This document shows, piece by piece, positions 26,253 to 34,339 of a DNA stretch of 64,000 nt. Within the stretch, counting starts at the first letter, position 1. Every line of letters starts with the position of its first letter. A program made the position numbers and the translations under genes. Source of the DNA: Bacillota bacterium (lineage in GTDB: Bacteria > Bacillota > SHA-98 > Ch115); assembly GCA_013178415.1 (NCBI GenBank), contig JABLXA010000002.1, positions 248,001 to 312,000 of the forward strand, given 5' to 3'. Below the pieces are notes generated by a model. That model searched no databases. It worked only from the letters and a program-made list of their open reading frames with translations, and had not been told where the DNA came from.

Positions 26253-27482
26253 GTGAATTCCCTTCAACGACGATTAAATGCCTACTGCAGCAGGGCAAAC
26301 AAGCTCAAGCAGGAAAATCTCTATTTTTATCTGCAGCAGATTGACTCTTTACATGATGCCAGGGTAACCATAGGCGGACGAGAAATGCTGATGTTTTCCT
26401 CATATAGCTACCTCGGCCTCATCGACCATCCCAAGATAAAGGCGGCGGCCCAGGAAGCCGTGAAGGAATTCGGGACCGGGACCCACGGAGTTCGTATCCT
26501 GGCGGGCACCACCAGGCTTCATGTCGAGCTAGAGAAAAGGTTGGCGGAGTTCAACAGGACAGAAGATGCTATCGCATTCAGCAGCGGGTTCATAGGCAAT
26601 GTGGCCACGATTTCTTCTTTTGTGGGTAAAGGCGATGCCGTTATCGTCGATCAACTCAGCCACGCGAGCCTAGTGGATGGCTGCCGGCTCTCCGGAGCTG
26701 ACTTCCTCTGGTTCAAACATAACGATCCGTCTGACCTCGATAGGGTGCTTGGGGAGGCAAAAGAGACTCACCGTGGGCTACTGGTGATCGTTGACGCCGT
26801 ATACAGCATGGATGGAGATATTGCTCCCGTGCCGGATCTTATCGAGCTCTGCAGAAAGCATGACGCCTGGCTCTTGGTAGATGAAGCTCATTCTCTTGGC
26901 GTTCTAGGGGAAACAGGTCACGGGATTCAGGAATACTTCGGCCTCGCGCCCGGAGAAATCGATATACTTACAGGCTCTCTAAGCAAGACGATCCCCGCCG
27001 TAGGCGGGTATGTGGCCGGTAGGGCCGACTTCATCTCTTTCCTCAAACATACAGCAAGGGGTTTTGTATTCTCGGCAGCACTTCCTCCGGCTGCCGTGGC
27101 CGCCGCAAAGGCTGCGCTGGATGTAATCGAGGAGGAGCCATGGCGGAGGAGTAAACTCAAAGGAAATATCGACAGATTCGTAGGCGGCTTGAAAAGACTG
27201 GGCTTCAACACCCTAGGGACCAAGAGCTCTGTGATCCCCATTGTGATAGGGAACGAAACCACGACCCTTCGGATGACAAGACTCCTCCATGATGATGGGG
27301 TATTCATATGTCCGATACTCCCACCTGCAGTGCCACCCAAGACGTGTAGGCTGCGGGCAAATGTGCTGGCCTCACATACAACCGAAGATATCGACTATGT
27401 CCTGGATGCGCTCAGCAGAGCCCGCTCAAGGCTGGGCCTCGATACTGAGCCAAATCTCACTGTTGAGTCTGCGGCACGCTGA
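26253..27482 (+). CDS. Alpha-oxoamine synthase (KBL / BioF-like PLP enzyme)
   Basis: A protein of 409 aa of the class-II PLP aminotransferase fold that condenses an amino acid with an acyl-CoA (Gly + acetyl-CoA in KBL, Ala + pimeloyl-CoA in BioF, Ser + palmitoyl-CoA in SPT). The glycine-rich GTGTHGVRILAGTT lies near 73-86. The DEAHSLGVLG segment lies near 211-220 and the PLP lysine is in GSLSKTIPAVGGY near 240. Which substrate is used cannot be read; no tdh or biotin genes are adjacent. GGGGAGG precedes the GTG start. Confidence 0.88.
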   Translation: MNSLQRRLNAYCSRANKLKQENLYFYLQQIDSLHDARVTIGGREMLMFSSYSYLGLIDHPKIKAAAQEAVKEFGTGTHGVRILAGTTRLHVELEKRLAEFNRTEDAIAFSSGFIGNVATISSFVGKGDAVIVDQLSHASLVDGCRLSGADFLWFKHNDPSDLDRVLGEAKETHRGLLVIVDAVYSMDGDIAPVPDLIELCRKHDAWLLVDEAHSLGVLGETGHGIQEYFGLAPGEIDILTGSLSKTIPAVGGYVAGRADFISFLKHTARGFVFSAALPPAAVAAAKAALDVIEEEPWRRSKLKGNIDRFVGGLKRLGFNTLGTKSSVIPIVIGNETTTLRMTRLLHDDGVFICPILPPAVPPKTCRLRANVLASHTTEDIDYVLDALSRARSRLGLDTEPNLTVESAAR

Positions 27483-27525
27483 AATAGCCGCAGAGCGAAT
27501 CAAACTATCGAAATATCACCAACCC

Positions 27526-27563
27526 CATGCGGCTACAATCGGCAGTAGCCGCATGGCTGTTTT
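27526..27563. terminator. Bidirectional terminator-type hairpin
   Basis: A perfect 11-bp stem CATGCGGCTAC/GTAGCCGCATG with an 8-nt loop lies between the converging oxoamine synthase and Nif3 genes, followed by GCTGTTTTC on the plus strand. Position and strength suit a shared terminator. Confidence 0.75.
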
Positions 27564-27582
27564 CAAATCGCGATTTTCATGA

Positions 27583-28329
27583 TCAAAAGCCTGTATCCTC
27601 ACCGACAAAAACGGCAGGCAGGCCGAATTTCTCAGAGATATGACGCCCGAGGGCCTTGACCCCAACTGTTTCCGTGGCCCAGTGCCCCGCGAAGATGATA
27701 TTTACGCCGCTATCCTCAGCCTCGCCCACCAGCTGGTGGGAAACCTCGCCTGTCAGGAAAACCTGGAGATTTTCCTTTACCGCCTCCTTGAAGAGTTCTG
27801 GCGCGCTGCCGCTGCATATCCCGATGCTCTCCACTATATCGGACCCAGCATGAATCCATTGGGCCTCATGACCAAGGGAATTCCCGATCTTCCGGACAAG
27901 ATCATCAAATCTAATGGGATCAATATAACCCTTGAATCCTATAGCCTGGCCGTGATAGACCCCAAATGGAGCGCGGGATTTGAGCCCTACGATCCTTGCA
28001 AGCTCGGCGTTGTTGCCCACTTCTGGATTGAGATCCAGCGGCAAATGGGCGGCATAAAGCGCAAGATCATTCTCTATCAGGAACTTCACTCTCTTATAAA
28101 GGAGGCCAGAAATAGGGGCTTTGTCCCAGATCATCCCGTGGTGGACCAGAATGAAGTCAGCCCCACGCTCCTTGGCTCGCATGAAATTCTCGAGAGTTGC
28201 ATCTACGGCAAGAGCTATCTTGGAGACATCCCCTTCCGCCTCGACCTCCAGCCCATTGACACAAGAGTCAGGAATTTCCGCTACTCTGAGAAAACCATCG
28301 AGATACCTGGCCAGCTCCACTTTTCTCAT
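27583..28329 (-). CDS. Nif3-like dinuclear metal-centre protein
   Basis: A protein of 248 aa of the NIF3/YbgI/YqfO family, toroidal hexamers with a two-metal site. Metal ligands are visible in FILVHHGMIWD near 59-69, in YAAHLPLDLN near 92-101, and in the C-terminal FAGHWATETVG near 214-224. The extra central YqfO domain of Bacillus is absent. The biochemical role of the family is unsettled (GTP cyclohydrolase-like). It is the last gene of the outer-membrane block, 36 nt after the PorV-like gene. Confidence 0.9.
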   Translation of the reverse strand: MRKVELARYLDGFLRVAEIPDSCVNGLEVEAEGDVSKIALAVDATLENFMRAKERGADFILVHHGMIWDKAPISGLLYKRVKFLIENDLALYAAHLPLDLNPEVGNNAELARIVGLKSRAPFGVYHGQAIGFKGYIDPIRFDDLVRKIGNSLGHEAQWIHAGSDIVESIGICSGSAPELFKEAVKENLQVFLTGEVSHQLVGEAEDSGVNIIFAGHWATETVGVKALGRHISEKFGLPAVFVGEDTGF

Positions 28330-28365
28330 TTCATATTGTCCTCCCGCGAATACTCATCTCCATGA

Positions 28366-29307
28366 TCAAAATCTCACCCCGACGCCCAACTGGTGAGTCC
28401 CGCCCAGGCCGGGATCTCCTGGAATGAGACCATATCCCAGATAGGCATAATCTATCCGATATGGGCCCCTTTCGTAGCCTATTCCCAATGTCGGTGCCCC
28501 TCTGCCAACCCCGAGCCCATAATAACCAAACCGCAAAGCAAAAGGCGCAAATTTCTTTTCATAGCCAGCTCTTAATGTCCTCTGCCCCTGGGTCTCTCCT
28601 GTAAGATCGTATATATCGATGGCCACTACATCATTGTTGCTGAATTTGTATGCTAAACCCGGCCTCACATTTATTGGCACCCAGGAAAGGACTCCATCTT
28701 CCCACCGAATGGGGGAACCATTGAGATCCTGAAATAAGATGCCCAGGGACAATCTAGGTGAGGCATGGAAAAGTAGTCCCAGGTCCATTGCCCATCGACT
28801 GCCTGAAATAGGGTCTCGTTCGCCAAGGGTCAAAGAATAGCGTTCATACCTGAAGGTGGAGCCAACGGCAAGAGGCCGTGCGGCTGCAGTAGCATATGAA
28901 TATGTGAGCCATCCTCCCTCGAACTTATCCCTGGGACGCCGGCCTGATTGAAGGAGGTCCGGATGAATGAGATAACTCTCCTGAATCAACCCGAATCCAT
29001 GAGCGCCATCGGACCCGCCAGGGAGTGAAACCGCAAGGAACTCATCATAATTGTAAAAGTCACGATTGTTGATGGTATGGGTGAAGGTCACCTCCCGCCG
29101 GTGGGAAAGAGCAAGCCCCGCGGGATTCCAATAGACTGCCTCCGCGTCATCTGCCACACCAATGAAGGCCCCACCCATTCCCAGGGCGCGGGCTCCAACG
29201 CAAGCCTCGCCATTGAGGCTCACTGCCAGCATCGTGGATAAAACCACGAGGTCGAAAATTAGAAAGGCATGTGAAATTCCACGTTTCAGATTCAGCCTGG
29301 ACAGCAC
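28366..29307 (-). CDS. PorV/UPF0164-like outer-membrane beta-barrel protein
   Basis: A protein of 313 aa with a signal peptide (hydrophobic core about 14-31). The GARALGMGGAFIGVADDAEAVYWNPAGLA segment is typical of PorV/PorQ/FadL-type barrels. Many alternating strands follow, and the last residue is Phe (GVGVRF), the C-terminal signal read by BamA. The start GTG at 29307 has GGGGAG upstream. It follows lpxD in the outer-membrane block. Cargo or function is unknown. Confidence 0.82.
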   Translation of the reverse strand: MLSRLNLKRGISHAFLIFDLVVLSTMLAVSLNGEACVGARALGMGGAFIGVADDAEAVYWNPAGLALSHRREVTFTHTINNRDFYNYDEFLAVSLPGGSDGAHGFGLIQESYLIHPDLLQSGRRPRDKFEGGWLTYSYATAAARPLAVGSTFRYERYSLTLGERDPISGSRWAMDLGLLFHASPRLSLGILFQDLNGSPIRWEDGVLSWVPINVRPGLAYKFSNNDVVAIDIYDLTGETQGQRTLRAGYEKKFAPFALRFGYYGLGVGRGAPTLGIGYERGPYRIDYAYLGYGLIPGDPGLGGTHQLGVGVRF

Positions 29308-29327
29308 AGCAATCTCCCCGCTCGAAT

Positions 29328-30374
29328 TTATTTGCTCAAAGAATTCTCGAGCTGCTCTATCCTCTTCTGAAGATCTGACACAATCTCCTCAAGAGCTCTC
29401 AGCGATTGGATCATGCGTGGCAGACGGCGAATGGCCACCTCACTCTCAAGTTCCTCTCTATGGGGTCTTGCGGGCGAGCCTGAAACCATCTCCTCTGGCG
29501 GCACCCTGCTGGTGACAAATGATCGAGCTGCTACTGTCGCGCCACCGCCGATCGATACATGATCAACAACTCCGACCTGACCAGCAAGAATGGCCCTCTC
29601 TTCTATAACGCAGCTCCCGCCAATGCCCGTCTGGCCCACAATGATCACATGAGGGCCAACTTTGACATTATGCCCTATTTGCACCAAATTATCTATCTTC
29701 GTGCCATCCTCGATGATGGTCGCTCCGATCGTGGCTCGATCTATGCACGCATTCGCGCCGATCTCAACGTCATTTCCTATAATTACAGTGCCGATCTGTG
29801 GGATCTTCTTGTTGATATTCCCATCCCGTACAAAACCGAATCCATCAGCGCCTATAACCGCCCCGGCGTGAATGATGGTCCTCTTACCGACCCGGACGCG
29901 TTCGCCGATACAGACATTTGGGAAGATGACAGTCCCATCGCCTATCACCACATCCCGCCCAATGTATGCGCCCGGGAATATAATGCAGCCAGCGCCAATG
30001 GTAGCGCCTGATTCTATAACTGCATATGCGCCTACACTAGCATCTTGGGCTATCTTCGCGCCCTCGCCAATATGAGCTGTAGGATCTATGCCGTGAGGGG
30101 CGGACAATGGGGGACGAAAATGGTCCAGAATGATAGCCATGGCAAGTCTGGGATTGTCCACTATAACAACTGGTTTGCCGGGAACGGAATACCCCCTTTT
30201 CAGGACCGCCGCAGCGGCCTGTGACCGGCTGGCAGCAAGAGCGTGATGGCGATCAAAGGCGAAAACAATGTCATGTGGCGTAGCTTCTTCTATCTCGCGC
30301 ACACCCTCGATGACGATATCAGGATCTCCTTCAATCTCCCCGTTTACGGCCCTTGCAATTTCGCCTAAGGTCAC
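29328..30374 (-). CDS. lpxD: UDP-3-O-acylglucosamine N-acyltransferase LpxD
   Basis: A protein of 348 aa that adds the N-linked acyl chain in the third step of lipid A synthesis. The N-terminal uridine-binding domain (about 1-100) is followed by a left-handed beta-helix of hexapeptide repeats (about 105-300), with the catalytic His in QIGHNVKVG near 232, and a C-terminal helical tail. The GTG start has AAGGAGG upstream. Its presence says the outer leaflet probably carries lipopolysaccharide-type lipid; no other lpx genes are in the window. Confidence 0.95.
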   Translation of the reverse strand: MTLGEIARAVNGEIEGDPDIVIEGVREIEEATPHDIVFAFDRHHALAASRSQAAAAVLKRGYSVPGKPVVIVDNPRLAMAIILDHFRPPLSAPHGIDPTAHIGEGAKIAQDASVGAYAVIESGATIGAGCIIFPGAYIGRDVVIGDGTVIFPNVCIGERVRVGKRTIIHAGAVIGADGFGFVRDGNINKKIPQIGTVIIGNDVEIGANACIDRATIGATIIEDGTKIDNLVQIGHNVKVGPHVIIVGQTGIGGSCVIEERAILAGQVGVVDHVSIGGGATVAARSFVTSRVPPEEMVSGSPARPHREELESEVAIRRLPRMIQSLRALEEIVSDLQKRIEQLENSLSK

Positions 30375-30449
30375 ATGGACCCCTCCTTGCTGAAAGGCTG
30401 AAAGCTCGCTACCCTGAAGGTCGGATGTTCAACTAGAAAGAACCGATCC

Positions 30450-31790
30450 TCAATTGCCCTGCCTCGTAGAACCCTCAGAGTTGAAATAATGACGGATGAA
30501 TTCGGATACCTCTGAACTAATATCCTGATATTGTTTCGACGCGTCTGCCATAAGCACCTCCTTGTCCCGCGGCGAGGCGATGGTGACTATCTCAAAGCCA
30601 TTGGCCTTGCCGTATATTCTGACCAGACTCTGTATATCCTTATGGATCTTTTCGAGAAGCGCATCTCTCTTTTCTAGCAAGGCCCTCTGGCGCATCTCAA
30701 ACTCCTCCTGCCGAGCCTGAAACTCCGCTCGCTTTTTCTCGATCCTGGTCTGCAGTTCCCCCATGAATTCATGCGATAGGCTGCCCACTTCGCTTTGAAG
30801 CCCTTTTGAAATGCTCCTCTTCCTGCTATCCTCTATGACTCCATAGCGGGATAAGAGACGGGCGCGTTCCTGCTCTACGGCAGATCTAGTCTCATCCACC
30901 AATTTGACTTTATATCGCATCAGTTCAATATCGGCTGCTGCCTGCCTTTCGTTTGCCTTTCTCGTGAACTCCTCTTCAAGAGCTTTTTTCTTTGCAGATA
31001 TCTTGTCGTTTATTTCCGTCTCCAGCCGCAGCAGCTCAGATTCGACCTTTTTCCTGTCCTCGGGTTTAAGATCAGCCAACTCCAATTTGAGCTGCAAATT
31101 AAGAGTCAAGGGAAGATATTCCTGCTGGATGGCCTTGACATAAGCATCCAACTCGTTGTTCATCTCGCCTCTTATCGTATATAGCTCGTCCTGGATTCCA
31201 GCCTCGATCGCTCTTGACTTCTCTTCCAGTTTTCCAGCGATGAGGTCCTGCAGATCGGCTTCAAACTGGCTGAGCAGATCCTGAATAATCGGATCATCCG
31301 CAGTCTGCTGTGTTTCCCCGCTCTGTCCCGTTGTTTCCGCGCTCTGCTCCTTTGCCGACCTGTCACTCTCGGGAAGGAAGCTATCTAAGAAACTCAGGAT
31401 CCCCTCATAGAACTTCTTGTTTTGATCGCTGAGCAACTGACTTCGATCGATGTAGTCTCTCCATTCTTCTTCCTCTGCTTCCATGACCTGGATGACATTT
31501 TGATACTGCGTCCACATGGGATGCAAGGAATAGAGAGCGTTTAGGTCGACCCAGCGAACCTTCTGAACACTGTCTTCAGTAGCCGCGCCACTTATGGGGA
31601 TGGGCGCGCCAATGGACATAGACAGCGCCAGAAGTATGGCGATCACCCATAGTACCTTCCGGGGTTTCAGCAGGCTGTACCAGTGCCTGAATAAACTATC
31701 ACATTGTCGAAGCCCCAGGGCGAAGACCCTGGGGCGTGAAAATCCATCTAGGGAGCAGTGAGATCCTCTTATTGAATCCGGCGCGTTCAC
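30450..31790 (-). CDS. Long coiled-coil OmpH/Skp-like envelope protein
   Basis: A protein of 446 aa. After a basic leader, a signal or anchor segment (about 48-68) precedes VRWVDLNALYSLHPMW, which resembles the VxxVDxxxVxxxHP start of mature OmpH/Skp. A long charged alpha-helical region (about 100-400) rich in Glu, Lys, Gln and Arg follows, with strong coiled-coil character. It is 2.5 times the length of the classical OmpH paralogue next to it. The 47 residues before the membrane segment are unusual, so the GTG at 31790 may not be the true start. A periplasmic holdase or spacer role is inferred. Confidence 0.72.
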   Translation of the reverse strand: MNAPDSIRGSHCSLDGFSRPRVFALGLRQCDSLFRHWYSLLKPRKVLWVIAILLALSMSIGAPIPISGAATEDSVQKVRWVDLNALYSLHPMWTQYQNVIQVMEAEEEEWRDYIDRSQLLSDQNKKFYEGILSFLDSFLPESDRSAKEQSAETTGQSGETQQTADDPIIQDLLSQFEADLQDLIAGKLEEKSRAIEAGIQDELYTIRGEMNNELDAYVKAIQQEYLPLTLNLQLKLELADLKPEDRKKVESELLRLETEINDKISAKKKALEEEFTRKANERQAAADIELMRYKVKLVDETRSAVEQERARLLSRYGVIEDSRKRSISKGLQSEVGSLSHEFMGELQTRIEKKRAEFQARQEEFEMRQRALLEKRDALLEKIHKDIQSLVRIYGKANGFEIVTIASPRDKEVLMADASKQYQDISSEVSEFIRHYFNSEGSTRQGN

Positions 31791-31862
31791 CTGCTTCCCA
31801 CCCCCTTTAGATTGGGCAAATCCAACTGCAGGCCAGATACCAATGAACCTTATCGCCGGTCA

Positions 31863-32396
31863 TCACTTCTTGCTGTTGGCTTCCAACTTCTTCAACACAG
31901 TATCTGTGACATCTTTTCCCCCATATAGGACGATTTCGCGTTTCAACACCACTTGCAGGTTCTGCTCCTTGGCTACGCTCGCTATGGCAGCGTCAAGTTT
32001 TGTCTCTATATTTTTAAGAACATCTGCCTTTTGCTTATCTAGCTGACTTTGATAATCCCCCTGGATTTTCTTGATTTTCGCGGCATATTCATTGCGCAGC
32101 TGGTCGATCTTCTCCTGATCCTGCATTCCCTTGACTTTCGTATTTAATTCATTTTGAAGCTTGGCCGCCTCAGAATTCAATTGCTCCTGCAGCCTGGCAA
32201 ATTCTTTCTCAAGGGAAGCGGAGGCATCCTTAAAATCCTTGTGCTGATTCATGATTCGCTGCACGTCAACGAATCCAATGTCACCGCCATTGGAAGCAGC
32301 CTTGAGTCCTCCTCCAATCCAGATCAACACTGCCCCTATCACAAGTATAGCCACTGGAACAAAAGCCCTGTAAATCCCCTTCGAAATCTTCATCAA
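31863..32396 (-). CDS. ompH: OmpH/Skp-family periplasmic chaperone
   Basis: A protein of 177 aa, normal for Skp/OmpH. It has a signal peptide or anchor (about 12-30), then IGFVDVQRIMNQHKDFKDA and a coiled-coil body rich in Lys, Gln and Glu, ending in ADTVLKKLEANSKK-type helices. Skp escorts unfolded outer-membrane proteins to BamA. AAAGGAGG lies 8 nt before the TTG at 32396 and 11 before the following ATG, so either may initiate. It lies 19 nt downstream of bamA. Confidence 0.9.
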   Translation of the reverse strand: MMKISKGIYRAFVPVAILVIGAVLIWIGGGLKAASNGGDIGFVDVQRIMNQHKDFKDASASLEKEFARLQEQLNSEAAKLQNELNTKVKGMQDQEKIDQLRNEYAAKIKKIQGDYQSQLDKQKADVLKNIETKLDAAIASVAKEQNLQVVLKREIVLYGGKDVTDTVLKKLEANSKK

Positions 32397-32415
32397 CCGA
32401 ATATCCTCCTTTGAT

Positions 32416-34155
32416 TTAGAACATTTGACCGATGCTCAGATAAGCCTGGCCGCCTTCCTTGCTGGTGCCGTAATCAATGCGGATGAGCCCTATCGGCGTG
32501 TCTATCCTCACACCCACGCCGTATCCTGTCTGGAAATCCTGCATACTGATGGGCGAGTCGCTAGCCCATGCGTTGCCCGCATCGACAAAAAGCACACCTT
32601 GGAGCTTATCCACTATTCTAAAGCGATATTCACCATTAGCATAGATCATCTTATCGCCATAGAACCGTCCGTATTTGTAGCCCCTTACGGTCTCCGCCCC
32701 GCCTATGCGGTATTGCTCCTGAGTCGGCAACTCCCCGGAAGAGAAACCAGATGAGACTCTAAGGGCGAGTATCTGGTTCTTCCTCACTTGATGATACACG
32801 CTGCCTTCTAGCTCATACTTGTTGAATGTATAATCTCCACCCAGCATGCCGCCAGCCAATTCAACTGAAACGCGCTTACGGCTCCCGCTCGACGGGTTGA
32901 GGAAGTTATCCCGAGTGTCATTTACTCCGCTCAGAGTGATACTCCTGATCTCCCCTCCGCCCACGACTTCCTTCAAGCCCGGAGTCACGGGGGAGAAACT
33001 CGTATCATCTATTCTAAGGGTGAGATAGAGCCTCGTGTCCTTGGCGATAGGCCTGCCAAGCTGCACATTGCCACCTTTCCTGTACTCTGTATATTTTACC
33101 TTGTCCGGTTCTGCAACTCCAGGATCAAGAATGTGGTAATCCGCGTCATATTTTCTTTCTACCTGATTACGCCTGCTATACAAGTTGAGGCCGAAAGATG
33201 TTCGCTTAGCATCCAGCCATGGTTCATAGAATCCAAGCTCATAGTTGGTCGTCCCTGCCCCAAAATCCCAGCGGACGTTTATATGCTGGGCATTGCCAAG
33301 GAAATTGTCTTCCGATACATCTATGTAGCCAATGAAACCTTGACTCGAGTTCCATGCCACCCCAAGGTTGGCCGTGCCGGTGCGCCTTTCCTTCACCACA
33401 TAGGTAATGGTATATGCATCTTTATCTGAATTTAGATCGAGCTTGACATCGACCGACTCAAAGATCCCGAGGTTGAAGATGCGCCTCTGGTCCTCGCGCA
33501 CTTTATTGATATTGAGGACATCACCTGGCTTGAGCATACTCTCCCGCAGGATAACCTTGGGTTTGGTCTTTTTGTTACCGTCTACCTTTATGTCACCGAC
33601 GGTGAGTTCTTTGATCTGAATAGTTATAAGCCCAGAGGAGGATATACTCACGTCAGTGACCCGTGTAGAATAACCAGCATTGTAATAGTACTTCAGGATG
33701 CGCTCGAGATCTCCATTTAGTTGCTTGACATTCAGGACCTCCCCAGGCTTTACAGTCATCAGCGACCTCAGCTGCTCTTCCGTCATCACCTTGTTACCAG
33801 TAAAGGCGATGCCTGATACCTTGGGATTTTCAATTACTTCGAAGATCAGTTTGACGCCATCTCTATGCGCAACGGTCCTGGCCGTGGGGGGTTTGAAAAA
33901 ACATCCCATCTCATTGATCCTCTGAAGATCCTCTTTGATCTTTTGCTCTGAAATCTTGTCACCCACCTTGACTTGGGTGACCTCGAGGATCTTTTCTTTA
34001 GGGATATTCTGATTGCCCTCCACATCGATCGCCACGATGGTGGGTTCATCAGTCGCTCCCGCAGCCATGCACGGAATCCCCAACGCGACGATCAGCATCA
34101 CAGCCATCAGAGAGCAATGTATTATCGTTCTGCATAAGATCCTTGATCTGGACAA
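32416..34155 (-). CDS. bamA: Outer-membrane protein assembly factor BamA
   Basis: A protein of 579 aa: signal peptide (about 1-30), three POTRA domains (about 35-110, 111-185, 186-265; each with the VxxIxVxGNxxI pattern), then a 16-strand Omp85 barrel ending in SIGQMF with the terminal Phe. The conserved IGGAETVRGYKYGRF loop near 495 is the L6 RGF-type motif. Five POTRAs are present in proteobacteria; a short array fits diderm firmicutes. The start is TTG at 34155, supported by AAGGAGG eight bases upstream. Confidence 0.95.
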   Translation of the reverse strand: MSRSRILCRTIIHCSLMAVMLIVALGIPCMAAGATDEPTIVAIDVEGNQNIPKEKILEVTQVKVGDKISEQKIKEDLQRINEMGCFFKPPTARTVAHRDGVKLIFEVIENPKVSGIAFTGNKVMTEEQLRSLMTVKPGEVLNVKQLNGDLERILKYYYNAGYSTRVTDVSISSSGLITIQIKELTVGDIKVDGNKKTKPKVILRESMLKPGDVLNINKVREDQRRIFNLGIFESVDVKLDLNSDKDAYTITYVVKERRTGTANLGVAWNSSQGFIGYIDVSEDNFLGNAQHINVRWDFGAGTTNYELGFYEPWLDAKRTSFGLNLYSRRNQVERKYDADYHILDPGVAEPDKVKYTEYRKGGNVQLGRPIAKDTRLYLTLRIDDTSFSPVTPGLKEVVGGGEIRSITLSGVNDTRDNFLNPSSGSRKRVSVELAGGMLGGDYTFNKYELEGSVYHQVRKNQILALRVSSGFSSGELPTQEQYRIGGAETVRGYKYGRFYGDKMIYANGEYRFRIVDKLQGVLFVDAGNAWASDSPISMQDFQTGYGVGVRIDTPIGLIRIDYGTSKEGGQAYLSIGQMF

Positions 34156-34339
34156 TTACTCCGCCTCCTTCACAGGTGGACACACGCTTCGCATCTATCA
34201 TGCGCTTGTGCCATAACTTACCTTTTCTTGTTTCCGCCGGTTCATAACAAGATACATCACACATATTCGCCTGAGAACCCGTGAATCCTTCCGAGTTACT
34301 AAGGCAATTAATTCCGTCATGGGAAGGTTGCTCCAATGG

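Noticed and set aside
27640-28365. Plus-strand open frame of 241 codons opposite the Nif3-like gene
   Set aside because: The minus-strand Nif3 metal motifs are complete, and the plus frame is low in family-like patterns.
34049-34336. Minus-strand frame of 95 codons overlapping the start of bamA
   Set aside because: No ribosome site or recognisable sequence; the TTG of bamA has a strong site inside it.
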